NCBI GenBank assembly: GCA_038534195.1
Contig: JBCAXE010000016.1
Span: 9,102-73,101, forward strand
Source: JAJFFW01 sp038534195
Lineage (GTDB): Bacteria > Pseudomonadota > Alphaproteobacteria > Caulobacterales > Parvularculaceae
Length of the DNA stretch: 64,000 nucleotides
Reading direction: 5' to 3'
Shown here: one piece after another, positions 34,734 to 43,528 of the stretch
Layout of the letters: each line of letters starts with the position of its first letter
Numbering within the stretch: the stretch's first letter is position 1
Position numbers and translations under genes: made by a program
The notes under the pieces: model-generated
Databases searched by the model: none
The model's input: only the letters and a program-made list of their open reading frames with translations
Told to the model about the DNA's origin: nothing

Positions 34734-34961
34734 ATGACCACGACCCTTAAGCTGCGAAAAATCGGTAATTCGGTTGGCGTTCTCCTTACGAAGGACATGC
34801 TCGAAAAGCTGAACGCCAGTGAAGGGGATGAAATCTCCATTTCTGAAACGCCGAACGGCGTTTTGTTGAGTCGCCGTGACACTGAATTTGAAGAGCATAT
34901 GAAGCTCGTAGAAGAAGCAATGGCGCGATATCCGAACACGCTTCGCGCCCTTGCAAAATGA
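34734..34961 (+). CDS. AbrB/MazE-type antitoxin
   Basis: 75-residue antitoxin. Residues 1-48 are a SpoVT/AbrB swapped-hairpin DNA-binding domain: TLKLRKIGNSVGVLLTKDML then LNASEGDEISISETPNGVLL. The last 25 residues (FEEHMKLVEEAMARYPNTL) form a charged helix that probably binds and neutralises the toxin. The gene overlaps the Doc toxin by ATGA, and palindromes in its promoter suggest self-repression. Doc is classically paired with Phd, so here an AbrB-type DNA-binding domain takes that place. Confidence 0.88.
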   Translation: MTTTLKLRKIGNSVGVLLTKDMLEKLNASEGDEISISETPNGVLLSRRDTEFEEHMKLVEEAMARYPNTLRALAK

Positions 34962-35341
34962 GTTGTCGTTGGATTCCAAAAGCCAGCGTCGTCGGCGCTC
35001 ACGACAAAAGCCTTGCCGCATATGGCGGCGGCGAAGGGTTGCGTGATGACAGCATGCTTGAAAGCGCCCCTGCCCGGCCTGAAAATCTCGCCGCTTACGG
35101 CGACCCTGCCGTGTATGATCTTGCCGCCGCATACGCATACGGGATCGCGAAAAACCACCCTTTTGTTGATGGCAACAAGAGAACGGCCTTTCTTACCGCT
35201 TACCTATTCCTTACACTGAATGGAATTCAATTAACAGCGCCCGAACATGAGGCGACGGCGGCGGTTCTGGCGCTTGCTTCCGGCGAGTTAGAGGAATCCG
35301 GTTTTTCCGAATGGCTCAAAGCGAATAGCGAAGCGCTCTAA
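34958..35341 (+). CDS. Doc-family (death-on-curing) toxin
   Basis: 127-residue Fic-fold toxin. The active-site motif reads NHPFVDGNKRTAFLTAYLFL, the Doc form HxFx(D/N)GNKR rather than the GNGR of AMP-transferring Fic proteins. Known Doc kinases phosphorylate elongation factor Tu and stop translation. The conserved LRDDSMLESAPARPENLAAY start helix is also Doc-like. It overlaps the antitoxin stop by 4 bp. All the motif residues are intact, so the toxin looks functional. Confidence 0.9.
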   Translation: MSCRWIPKASVVGAHDKSLAAYGGGEGLRDDSMLESAPARPENLAAYGDPAVYDLAAAYAYGIAKNHPFVDGNKRTAFLTAYLFLTLNGIQLTAPEHEATAAVLALASGELEESGFSEWLKANSEAL

Positions 35342-35344
35342 TCA

Positions 35345-36340
35345 ATGGATGCGCTGGAGCCGTCAAATTCGATTAAACTCGTCATTTATTATGCGAGCTA
35401 TCTGTATTTTCCCGCTAGTGTCATCCTTGTCACGATCATTACGCGGGCGAAGGGCGTGGCGGTGTTTGCCTCTGCGCTCGTTTTCATATGTTTGAGCATT
35501 CTCGCCTATGCACGGTTTGTTGAGCCGCGCATCCTTCTCACCAAAACGCACGATATAACGCTTGAGCGATGTTTTGCAGAAGCAGGCTCCCTGCGGCTCG
35601 CAGTATTTTCGGACACACATAACGGCATTTTCGGGAACGCGATGCCGATCGTGCGCATTGCGCGGCGCGTTGAGCGCATCAAGCCTGACGCCGTATTGGT
35701 CGCCGGTGATTTCACCTATCATCCGGACTCGGCGCAATTGCTTCAAACCTACGCTGCTTTCAACGAGATCGCGGCGCCGGTGCTCGGCGTTTTCGGCAAT
35801 CACGATGTAGGGTTTCCCGGCCCCGATCTCACGGCGCCTCTGACGGGCGCGTTGACCCGCAACAATGTCTCGATTATCGACAATAGGAAACTCTTTATCA
35901 ATAAGGGCGGACGCCGCGTTGAGTTGATCGGCATCTCTGATGAATGGCAGGACCAACAGCGCCTTTCACTGATCACGCCCGATGCGCCCTATCCGCGTAT
36001 CGTCCTAACCCACAATCCGGCCACGGTCCTCAATATTTCCGTGCGCACGCCCGTTGATCTTTTAATTGCGGGACACACCCATGGCGGTCAGATTTATATT
36101 CCGTTCGTCACCTGCAAAATTGTGTCGTTCGCCTGCCGGATTGTGCGCTATGGTTTCAGTGCGCAAAAGCGCGCCGTCGTTTTCGTAACGTCCGGCACCG
36201 GCATGGTCGGCTTGCCCATGCGCTTCAATATGGCGCCGCGCATTGACGTCGTAACGGTGCGCTACAATAGTTGCCGCGAAAACCGACGCGCGGCGGCGGC
36301 TGAAATTATTGGAGAGAAACGCCATGTCCCTGAAAGATAA
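35345..36340 (+). CDS. Membrane-anchored metallophosphoesterase (YkuE-like)
   Basis: 331 residues. Two N-terminal membrane helices (about 12-35 and 38-60), then a calcineurin-like phosphoesterase domain with the complete metal-site set: VFSDTHNGIFGN, VAGDFTYHPDS, VFGNHDVGF, VLTHNP and AGHTHGGQIYIPF. Such YkuE/LpxH-like proteins cleave phosphodiester or pyrophosphate bonds on lipids, but the substrate here is unknown. Its ATG is 3 bp after the Doc stop with no clear ribosome site, so translation may depend on the toxin gene. Confidence 0.85.
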   Translation: MDALEPSNSIKLVIYYASYLYFPASVILVTIITRAKGVAVFASALVFICLSILAYARFVEPRILLTKTHDITLERCFAEAGSLRLAVFSDTHNGIFGNAMPIVRIARRVERIKPDAVLVAGDFTYHPDSAQLLQTYAAFNEIAAPVLGVFGNHDVGFPGPDLTAPLTGALTRNNVSIIDNRKLFINKGGRRVELIGISDEWQDQQRLSLITPDAPYPRIVLTHNPATVLNISVRTPVDLLIAGHTHGGQIYIPFVTCKIVSFACRIVRYGFSAQKRAVVFVTSGTGMVGLPMRFNMAPRIDVVTVRYNSCRENRRAAAAEIIGEKRHVPER

Positions 36341-37193
36341 AACGCTATTCATCACCGGCGCCTCGCGCGGGATCGGGCTCGCTATCGCAAAACGCGCCGC
36401 GGCGGACGGGGCCAACATTGCAATCGCCGCGAAAACCGCCGAGCCGCACAAACATCTGCCGGGCACGATCTACACGGCCGCTGAAGAGATCGAAGCGGCG
36501 GGCGGAAAAGCCTTGCCGCTAATCGTCGATATTCGTTCGCAAGAACTGGTGCAGGAAGCGATTGACAAGACCGTCGCTGAATTCGGCGGCATTGATATAT
36601 GCGTCAATAATGCGTCAGCCATCAATCTTTCCGGCACCGAGGCGACTGAGATGAAGCGTTGGGATCTCATGCACCAGATCAATGCGCGCGGAACATTCCT
36701 TGTTTCTAAACTATGCATCCCGCATCTGAAAAAAGCCGATAATCCGCATGTTCTCAATCTGTCGCCGCCGCTTGATATGAGCCCGAAATGGTTTGCGCCG
36801 CACGTGGCCTACACGATGGCGAAATATGGCATGTCTCTTTGCGTTCTCGGGATGGCGGAAGAATTCCGCAAGGACGGCATCGCGTTCAACGCGCTCTGGC
36901 CGCGCACGGCAATCGCCACGGCGGCCGTGGAATTTGCGCTCGGCGGCGACGAAATGGTCAAGGGATCGCGAACCACGGACATCTTGTCCGACGCTGCGCA
37001 TATTATGCTCAATAAACCGTCCAAAGAGTTTACCGGTAATTTCGTCATAGACGATACGCTCCTTCACGAGCATGGCGTCACCGATTTTGAGAAGTATCGA
37101 GTGGATCCGTCGCGGCCGCTCTTTCCCGATTTCTTTGTGCCGGACGACGCGACCCCGCCGCCCGGCGTGGCCGAAACAATCGTAAAGATGTAG
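36324..37193 (+). CDS. SDR family oxidoreductase, HSDL2-like
   Basis: 289-residue short-chain dehydrogenase. Cofactor site FITGASRGIGLAIAKRAAAD, then NNASAIN, and the catalytic Tyr-Lys pair in YTMAKYGMS. The text IAAKTAEPHKHLPGTIYTAA closely follows hydroxysteroid dehydrogenase-like 2 proteins of mitochondria and many bacteria, which use NADP(H) but have no settled substrate; a lipid role is likely. GGAGAG precedes the ATG, which overlaps the metallophosphoesterase stop by 17 bp. Confidence 0.88.
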   Translation: MSLKDKTLFITGASRGIGLAIAKRAAADGANIAIAAKTAEPHKHLPGTIYTAAEEIEAAGGKALPLIVDIRSQELVQEAIDKTVAEFGGIDICVNNASAINLSGTEATEMKRWDLMHQINARGTFLVSKLCIPHLKKADNPHVLNLSPPLDMSPKWFAPHVAYTMAKYGMSLCVLGMAEEFRKDGIAFNALWPRTAIATAAVEFALGGDEMVKGSRTTDILSDAAHIMLNKPSKEFTGNFVIDDTLLHEHGVTDFEKYRVDPSRPLFPDFFVPDDATPPPGVAETIVKM

Positions 37194-37203
37194 GCGTGCG
37201 CCG

Positions 37204-37899
37204 GTGAGGTTGAGGCTGAACCGGCGGCGAACACTCGCCCTGGCGATTGCAGCCTTAAGCGTGCTCGTTCTCTTCTATGTGCGTTTCGCGCCGGACAGAT
37301 ACGATATCACCGCGCCGTTGAGCTTAATCGAACCGCCGACCGTCGTGACGCCGTTCAAACTCAAATTGATGGGCGTTGAGGCTTGCTACGCCGCGCTTGA
37401 TCAGGCGAGCGTGCGTTATGAGAAGCTTTCTGATCGCGAGACCGGGCGCGGCTGCGGTTTTCATCAGTCGGTCTTGATTAAGCAAACGAGCGTCCCCTGG
37501 GGCGAGGGCCTTAGCCTGACCTGCCCCATGGCGGCGGCGCTCGTTATGTGGGAGCGCCATGACCTTCAGCCGGCGGCGCAAGAGCGCTTCGGCAAACCTG
37601 TGGTCCTGATTGAAAATTACGGCTCATACGCTTGCCGCAATATCAACAATGCGGCGCGGGGCTCGCGCAGCGAACATGCGCGCGCAAACGCGATCGACAT
37701 TTCCGGTTTTGTGCTTCAAGGCGGGACCAGTATTGCAGTGCGCCGAGACTGGCGCGGGCGGGACGACGAGGCGCGGTTTCTTCGCAGGCTGCACAGGAGC
37801 GGGTGTTTTTATTTCAATACGGTGCTCGGCCCCGATTACAACGCGTTGCACGAGGACCATTTCCATTTCGATCAGGGAAATTATCGCAGCTGCCGCTGA
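37204..37899 (+). CDS. Extensin-like / D-Ala-D-Ala carboxypeptidase-like protein
   Basis: 231 residues with one N-terminal membrane helix (about 10-30) and the extensin-like C-terminal domain (PF06904 type) in the periplasm. The peptidase-M15-like metal motif reads SRSEHARANAIDISGFVL (H and D spaced as in VanY-type enzymes) and the second histidine pair is HEDHFHFDQGNY; four Cys in the core may form disulfides. Likely trims cell-wall peptides, by analogy. The start is a GTG with no strong ribosome site; it is 10 bp after the SDR gene. Confidence 0.82.
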   Translation: MRLRLNRRRTLALAIAALSVLVLFYVRFAPDRYDITAPLSLIEPPTVVTPFKLKLMGVEACYAALDQASVRYEKLSDRETGRGCGFHQSVLIKQTSVPWGEGLSLTCPMAAALVMWERHDLQPAAQERFGKPVVLIENYGSYACRNINNAARGSRSEHARANAIDISGFVLQGGTSIAVRRDWRGRDDEARFLRRLHRSGCFYFNTVLGPDYNALHEDHFHFDQGNYRSCR

Positions 37900-37911
37900 C
37901 GGGATGCGGGT

Positions 37912-38805
37912 TTAAGGCGTGCGTTTGGCGAGCGTCACTTTCGAGCCCGGACGGCGCTGCAATTTATCGGATATCCAGATGCTGGCGTCCATCAATGCAT
38001 CGAGATTAACGCCCGTTTCAAACCCCGACCTGTGGAGGGAATAAACAACGTCTTCGCTCGCTACATTGCCGGAGGCGCCCTTCGCGTAGGGGCAGCCGCC
38101 AAGACCGGAGACCGAGCTGTCGAACGTCGTCACGCCCGCATCAATCGCCGCCCAAATATTGGCGAGAGCCTGGCCGTAAGTGTCGTGAAAATGGCCCGCC
38201 AACGCCGCGACAGGAATCGCGTTGGCGAGCGCCCTGATCAGTGCGGCGGTCTCCCGCGGCGTCCCGACGCCGATCGTATCGCCGAGCGAAATCTCATAGC
38301 AGCCCATATCGTATAGCGTCTTTGATACACGTAAGACATTCTCGACCGGCACTGCGCCTTCGTAAGGACATCCCAGTACGCAAGAGACGTAGCCGCGCAC
38401 GCGAACGCCGTCGGCCTTTGCCGCTTCGATCACTGGCTTGAAGCGCTCCAGGCTCTCTTCGATGGTGGCGTTGATGTTCTTTTGGCTGAATGTTTCGGAC
38501 GCGGCGCCAAAGACGGCGATTGTGTCCACATGCGCCGCGCGCGCCGCCTCGTAGCCTTTCATGTTCGGCGTCAGGACAGGATAGGAGACGCCGTCGCAAC
38601 GTTCGATCCCGGTCAGGACAGTATCGCTCGCCGCCATTTGCGGCACCCATTTCGGTGAAACGAACGCACCCGCTTCGACAGATTGAAAACCGGCCTCGGC
38701 TAACCGCTCTACAAGCTCGATTTTCGTGGCCGGGTCGATCGTCTGTTTTTCATTCTGAAGTCCGTCGCGCGGGCCAACCTCCACAAGCGTAATATGGTCG
38801 GTCAT
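37912..38805 (-). CDS. Hydroxymethylglutaryl-CoA lyase
   Basis: 297-residue DRE-TIM metallolyase that splits HMG-CoA to acetoacetate and acetyl-CoA, the last step of leucine catabolism. VEVGPRDGLQNEKQ at the N-terminus holds the metal Asp and catalytic Arg, and the HMGL signature SVSGLGGCPYAKGASGN carries the catalytic cysteine; GHFHDTYGQALAN has the metal histidines. It ends the leftward MCC operon, and its ATG overlaps the stop of a 38-codon reading. Confidence 0.95.
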   Translation of the reverse strand: MTDHITLVEVGPRDGLQNEKQTIDPATKIELVERLAEAGFQSVEAGAFVSPKWVPQMAASDTVLTGIERCDGVSYPVLTPNMKGYEAARAAHVDTIAVFGAASETFSQKNINATIEESLERFKPVIEAAKADGVRVRGYVSCVLGCPYEGAVPVENVLRVSKTLYDMGCYEISLGDTIGVGTPRETAALIRALANAIPVAALAGHFHDTYGQALANIWAAIDAGVTTFDSSVSGLGGCPYAKGASGNVASEDVVYSLHRSGFETGVNLDALMDASIWISDKLQRRPGSKVTLAKRTP

Positions 38806-38918
38806 GCGCGTACGCCTTCATAAACGGCGAGGCTGCAGGTGACTTGTTTTGTCGCCGCAAAAAATGCCGTATCCGGAACTTTTACACATAACGGCGTGAC
38901 GATAATGCGGATCGCCAT
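38802..38918 (-). CDS. Candidate 38-residue small protein inside the leucine-degradation operon
   Basis: An ATG three bases after the carboxylase alpha-subunit stop opens a 38-codon reading that ends by ATGA overlap with the HMG-CoA lyase start, so it fills the intergenic space exactly. The product starts MAIRIIVTPLCVKVPDTAFF and has two Cys and no membrane helix. AAGAGG lies 8 nt upstream. No homolog recognised. The fit could be chance, or it could serve only to carry ribosomes to the lyase gene. Confidence 0.4.
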   Translation of the reverse strand: MAIRIIVTPLCVKVPDTAFFAATKQVTCSLAVYEGVRA

Positions 38919-38921
38919 CGC

Positions 38922-40943
38922 TTACGCCTCTTGCGCGAACTCGACGAGCAGGTCGCCGTCTTTCACTTGGTCGCCGGGTTTGAACCGAAACGCTTTGATT
39001 ACGCCGTCGTACGGCGCTTTGATTGTGTGTTCCATTTTCATGGCTTCCATCACGATGAGCGGATCGCCCGCCTTGATCGCGTCGCCAGCTGCCGCTTTCT
39101 GCAGCGTAATCACGCCGGGCATGGGCGCAGTCAGGCTCCCCTCAGAAGAGCCTGCGCCGCCGGCGGCGGACAGGGGATCCGGGAAACGCACATCCCAGAA
39201 ATCAGCGCCGATCCAGATGCGCGCGCCGGGTCCATGCGGCGCGGCGAAGGCCCTGACGGTGCGCCCGTCCACTGTCAGGCGAATGTCGCCGTCCACATGG
39301 TCATGAAGGGAGAAATGAAACGGCGCGGCGGCTGTGGGCGCATGATCAGCGCCGTTCTCGCGGCGCGCCGCAGCGCTGGCGTCGGTTTCAAGACGCGCTG
39401 TGAAACCATCGCCTTCCGCTGACATGCGGAGGATCGAGGCTTTTTCTTCATTTGCGATCCAATAGACGGCCTCGCGCGGCGCATTGAGCCGGAACCCGCG
39501 TAAGCCGGCCCAGGGATCGCTGTTGTCATCGACCAATGTCTCACTGCGCCGATAAACAAGCGCCGCTGCGAGCGCGCTGGCGTGCACAGGGGGCCGGTGA
39601 AAAAGCGTGTCCGCGTGTTCATCGATATAGCGGGTCGAAACATCACCCAGTCTGAAGTCGTCGTCTTCCGTGAGGGCGTGAAGAAACCGGGCGTTGGTTT
39701 TAAGGCCGGCCACACGGGTCTCGGCCAACGCCGCGCTCATGCGGCCAAGCGCTTCGGCGCGCGACCCGCCATAAGTGATGATCTTGGCGATCATCGGATC
39801 GTAGTAGGGGGAAATCTCCTGACCTTCTTCAACGCCGGAGTCGATACGCGCATGATCGCCGGGGAGCCTTAACGTCGCCAGCGTTCCGATCGACGGCGTG
39901 AAGCCCTGATCGGGATTTTCCGCATAGAGTCTGGATTCGAAAGCATGGCCGTTTTCAGTGATTTGTTCCTGCGTTCGAGGAAGCGGTTCACCGGCGGCGA
40001 TGCGCAACTGCCACTCGACAAAATCAAGTCCCGTGATCGCCTCGGAGACCGGGTGCTCCACTTGAAGGCGCGTATTCATCTCCATGAAGTAGACGGCCTC
40101 TGCGCCGTCATAGAGAAACTCGACCGTGCCTGCGCCGCGATAATTGACGGCTTTGGCGGCGTCGACGCCGGCTTTTAGCAAGTCTGCGCGAACAAAGGCG
40201 GGCAGTTGAGGCGCTGGCGCTTCTTCGATGATTTTCTGGTGCCGGCGTTGCACGGAACAATCGCGTTCAAACATGTGAACCGCGCCGCCTGCGCCGTCGC
40301 CAAAGATCTGGACTTCCAAATGGCGTGCGAGCGGCAGGTATTTCTCCACAAGAAAACGGTCATCGCCGAATGCGGAAATGGCTTCGCGTTTCGCGGCGGC
40401 GAGCGCTTCTTCCAGGTCAGCCTCACGTTCGACGATGCGCATGCCTTTGCCGCCGCCGCCCGCTGTCGCCTTCAGCAAAACCGGATATCCGATCCGCGCC
40501 GCTTCGCGCTTGAATGTATCGATCGATTGATCCGCTCCCTGATAGCCAGGCGTTGTCGGGACGCCAGCGGCTTCCATCAGATCTTTTGCGGCCGATTTCG
40601 ATCCCATCGCGCGAATCGTTTCCGCCGAAGGGCCGATAAAGACGATGCCGGCCTTTTCCAGCGCATCGGCGAATTCCGCATTCTCCGATAAGAAGCCATA
40701 GCCAGGATGGATCGCTTCGGCGCCGGTTGCTTTCGCCGCGTCGATGATCCGCTCAGCCACCAAGTAACTTTCCGCCGCCGGCGCGGCGCCGATATGCACC
40801 GCCTCATCGCACGCTTTGACATGAGGGGATTTGGCGTCAGCGTCTGAATAAACTGCGACTGTCGCGACGCCCATGCGCCGGGCCGTGCGGGCGATGCGGA
40901 CGGCGATTTCACCACGATTGGCGATCAGGATTTTCTTGAACAT
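38922..40943 (-). CDS. Methylcrotonyl-CoA carboxylase biotin-carrying alpha subunit
   Basis: 673-residue subunit with, in order, a biotin carboxylase N-domain (MFKKILIANRGEIAVRIART), ATP-grasp domain (KATAGGGGKGMRIV near 160, EMNTRLQVEHPVSE near 290), C-terminal carboxylase domain, a linker and a biotinyl domain with the target lysine in VMEAMKMEHTI near the C-terminus. The family also includes propionyl- and acetyl-CoA carboxylases; the neighbours (carboxyltransferase, methylglutaconyl-CoA hydratase, HMG-CoA lyase) point to 3-methylcrotonyl-CoA in leucine breakdown. Confidence 0.93.
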   Translation of the reverse strand: MFKKILIANRGEIAVRIARTARRMGVATVAVYSDADAKSPHVKACDEAVHIGAAPAAESYLVAERIIDAAKATGAEAIHPGYGFLSENAEFADALEKAGIVFIGPSAETIRAMGSKSAAKDLMEAAGVPTTPGYQGADQSIDTFKREAARIGYPVLLKATAGGGGKGMRIVEREADLEEALAAAKREAISAFGDDRFLVEKYLPLARHLEVQIFGDGAGGAVHMFERDCSVQRRHQKIIEEAPAPQLPAFVRADLLKAGVDAAKAVNYRGAGTVEFLYDGAEAVYFMEMNTRLQVEHPVSEAITGLDFVEWQLRIAAGEPLPRTQEQITENGHAFESRLYAENPDQGFTPSIGTLATLRLPGDHARIDSGVEEGQEISPYYDPMIAKIITYGGSRAEALGRMSAALAETRVAGLKTNARFLHALTEDDDFRLGDVSTRYIDEHADTLFHRPPVHASALAAALVYRRSETLVDDNSDPWAGLRGFRLNAPREAVYWIANEEKASILRMSAEGDGFTARLETDASAAARRENGADHAPTAAAPFHFSLHDHVDGDIRLTVDGRTVRAFAAPHGPGARIWIGADFWDVRFPDPLSAAGGAGSSEGSLTAPMPGVITLQKAAAGDAIKAGDPLIVMEAMKMEHTIKAPYDGVIKAFRFKPGDQVKDGDLLVEFAQEA

Positions 40944-40961
40944 GGGCGTATGGTGACTGCT

Positions 40962-41762
40962 TTACTGATCGCTTTCAACAATCCAGTTAGGCTTTCGTTT
41001 TTCCAGGAATGCGTTGAGGCCTTCCTTGCCTTCGTCGCTGGCGCGGGTGCGCGCGATAAGGCCGGCGGTGTCTTCCATAACGCTGTCGCCCATGACGCGG
41101 TAGGAGACGCGCGTGACGAGATCCTTCGCCGCCGCTTGCGCTTTGGGTCCGCCGGTCAACAGGTTGTCGATCACGCCCTCAAGGGTCGCGTCCAGTTGCG
41201 CGCCCATGGCGACCATATGGACCAGCCCCAGCTCTTTGGCCTTAGTGGCGTCGAATCGCTCGGCGGTGAGGAAATAGCGGCGCGCTTGTCGCGGCGTCAT
41301 CGCGCGCACCACAAAAGGCGAAATGACCGCGGGGATGAGCCCGAGTTTGACTTCCGATAACGCAAAGAACGCCTCTTCCGCAGCGATGGCGATATCGCAG
41401 GCCGCGACCAATCCGACGCCGCCGCCGAGCGCGGGACCGTTGACGAGCGCAATGGTGGGTTTGTCGCTTTCATCGATCGAGCGCAGCATGTGACCGAGAC
41501 GCCGTGCGTCATCTTTGTTTTCAGCCGCCGAATAGTCCGCCACCCGGCGCATCATGTTGAGATCAGCGCCCGCCGAAAACGCTTTACCGGCGCCGGTGAG
41601 AACAATGACCCTCACATTCTGATCGCTGTTTAGCCGGCCCATGGCGTCGCAGATATCGCCGATAAGCTGTTCGTTAAACGCGTTGCGCAAGTCCGGCCGG
41701 TTCATCGTCAGGCGCGCGACGCCGCGCTGATTAACGGTGAGCCTCAGCAATTGTCCGTCCAT
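40962..41762 (-). CDS. Enoyl-CoA hydratase, probable methylglutaconyl-CoA hydratase
   Basis: 266-residue crotonase. LTMNRPDLRNAFNEQLI, the first oxyanion segment AGADLNMMRRVAD, and the second ALGGGVGLVAACDIAIAAEE with its acid residues in ALSEVKLGLIPAV fit the family; the pair of glutamates used in hydration is there. Placement between MCC beta and alpha genes assigns it to methylglutaconyl-CoA hydration, giving HMG-CoA. The start at 41762 has AGGAAG upstream; the longer ORF is rejected. Confidence 0.9.
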   Translation of the reverse strand: MDGQLLRLTVNQRGVARLTMNRPDLRNAFNEQLIGDICDAMGRLNSDQNVRVIVLTGAGKAFSAGADLNMMRRVADYSAAENKDDARRLGHMLRSIDESDKPTIALVNGPALGGGVGLVAACDIAIAAEEAFFALSEVKLGLIPAVISPFVVRAMTPRQARRYFLTAERFDATKAKELGLVHMVAMGAQLDATLEGVIDNLLTGGPKAQAAAKDLVTRVSYRVMGDSVMEDTAGLIARTRASDEGKEGLNAFLEKRKPNWIVESDQ

Positions 41763-41920
41763 CGCCACTTCCTCCCATTTTTTATGGGCGTTATAGGCGA
41801 AGGCGTCGGCGGACGCCAGCATTGCGGTGAAGGCCTGACAACAGGGTTAACGCGGGTCGCTGAAAGATCAGTATGCGAAAAAGCGCTTTAGAGATCGCCC
41901 GTTCCGGCGGGTGCGCCGCA

Positions 41921-43528
41921 TCACATTCTGAAGACGCCGAACGTCGTCTTTTCAATGGGCGCATTGAGGCTTGCGGAGATACATAGCCCCAGAATATCGC
42001 GCGTTTGCGCCGGGTCGATAATGCCGTCGTCCCAGAGCCGCGCCGAGGCGTAATAAGGCGAGCCCTGCTCTTCATAACCCTCGCGGATTTTCGCTTTGAA
42101 GGCGTCTTCGTCCTCGCTGGGCCATGTTTCTCCCTTGGCCTCCATCCCGTCCCGGCGAACCGTGGCGAGGACGCTCGCCGCCTGCTCGCCGCCCATGACG
42201 GAGATGCGCGCGTTTGGCCACATGAACATGAAGCGCGGGCCGTAGGCGCGCCCGCACATGCCGTAATTACCGGCCCCGTATGAGCCGCCCACCACCACAG
42301 TGAATTTCGGCACATTCGCGCTCGCCACAGCGGTGACAAGTTTTGCGCCGTCTTTCGCGATTCCGCCGCTTTCCGCAGACTTGCCGACCATAAAGCCGGT
42401 GATGTTCTGTAAAAAGAGTAACGGAACGCTGCGCTGCGCGCACAGCTCAATAAAGTGCGCGCCCTTCAAGGCGCTTCCAGAAAAGAGAATGCCGTTGTTG
42501 GCGAGAATGCCGACAGGGAACCCGTGGAGATGCGCAAAACCGGTGACCAGGGTCGATCCGTAAAGCGGCTTGAATTCGTCGAACCGGGACCCGTCAACGA
42601 GACGGGCGATAATTTCACGCGCATCATAGGGTTTACGCGCATCAGTTTCGATCACGCCATAAAGTTCGTCCGGGTCATAAAGCGGCGCTTCGGGCTCGAC
42701 TGTAACAATCTCGCCTTGCTTCACCCAATTGACGCGAGAGACGATTGATCGCGCAAGACCAAGCGCATGATCGTCGTTCTCCGCAAGATGGTCCACAACG
42801 CCGGATTCGCGCGTATGTAAGTCGCCGCCGCCGAGCTCTTCCGAGGTAACAACTTCCCCTGTCGCGGCCTTTACCAGCGGCGGGCCGCCTAGAAAAATCG
42901 TCCCCTGATTGCGCACAATGATCGCTTCGTCGGACATAGCCGGCACGTAGGCGCCGCCGGCGGTGCAACTGCCATGGACGACCGCGATTTGCGGAATGCC
43001 CATAGACGACATGCGCGCTTGATTAAAGAAGATGCGTCCAAAATCATCCTTATCGGGAAAAACTTCGTCCTGCATCGGCAAGAAAGCGCCGCCGGACTCC
43101 ACAAGATAAATGCAGGGCAGACGATTTTCCTGCGCGATCTCCTGAGCGCGCAGATGCTTCTTGACCGTCATCGGGTGATAGGTGCCGCCTTTCACTGTCG
43201 GATCATTAGCGACAATCATGCACTCAACACCTTCGATCCGGCCGATGCCTGCGACCACGCCGGCGGCGGCCACGTCGCCGGTATACATATTCCAGGCGGC
43301 GAATTGTCCGATTTCCAGAAATGGCGCACCCGGATCGAGTAGGCGCTCAATGCGCTCGCGGGCCAAGAGTTTGCCGCGGGCCTTGTGGCGTTCGGTGTAG
43401 CGCGCGCCGCCGCCCTCTGCGACCTTTGCCGCATTTGCCTTCAACTCATCGACGAGCGATTGCATCGCCGTCTTATTGGCTGCGAAGGCTTCTGAGCGCG
43501 GGTCTATTTTCGTTTCTATGACGGCCAT
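41921..43528 (-). CDS. Methylcrotonyl-CoA carboxylase carboxyltransferase beta subunit
   Basis: 535-residue carboxyltransferase of the crotonase-like AccD type, without a biotin domain. N-terminal half: ERIERLLDPGAPFLEIGQFA and GSCTAGGAYVPAMSDE; C-terminal half: NGILFSGSALKGAHFIELCA, then NITGFMVGKSAE and GGSYGAGNYGMCGRAYGPRF, all standard for MCC/PCC beta. With the alpha subunit it carboxylates 3-methylcrotonyl-CoA. 158 bp separate it from the hydratase gene, the widest gap in the operon; I see no signal there. The DUF2834 stop overlaps its start by 13 bp. Confidence 0.94.
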   Translation of the reverse strand: MAVIETKIDPRSEAFAANKTAMQSLVDELKANAAKVAEGGGARYTERHKARGKLLARERIERLLDPGAPFLEIGQFAAWNMYTGDVAAAGVVAGIGRIEGVECMIVANDPTVKGGTYHPMTVKKHLRAQEIAQENRLPCIYLVESGGAFLPMQDEVFPDKDDFGRIFFNQARMSSMGIPQIAVVHGSCTAGGAYVPAMSDEAIIVRNQGTIFLGGPPLVKAATGEVVTSEELGGGDLHTRESGVVDHLAENDDHALGLARSIVSRVNWVKQGEIVTVEPEAPLYDPDELYGVIETDARKPYDAREIIARLVDGSRFDEFKPLYGSTLVTGFAHLHGFPVGILANNGILFSGSALKGAHFIELCAQRSVPLLFLQNITGFMVGKSAESGGIAKDGAKLVTAVASANVPKFTVVVGGSYGAGNYGMCGRAYGPRFMFMWPNARISVMGGEQAASVLATVRRDGMEAKGETWPSEDEDAFKAKIREGYEEQGSPYYASARLWDDGIIDPAQTRDILGLCISASLNAPIEKTTFGVFRM

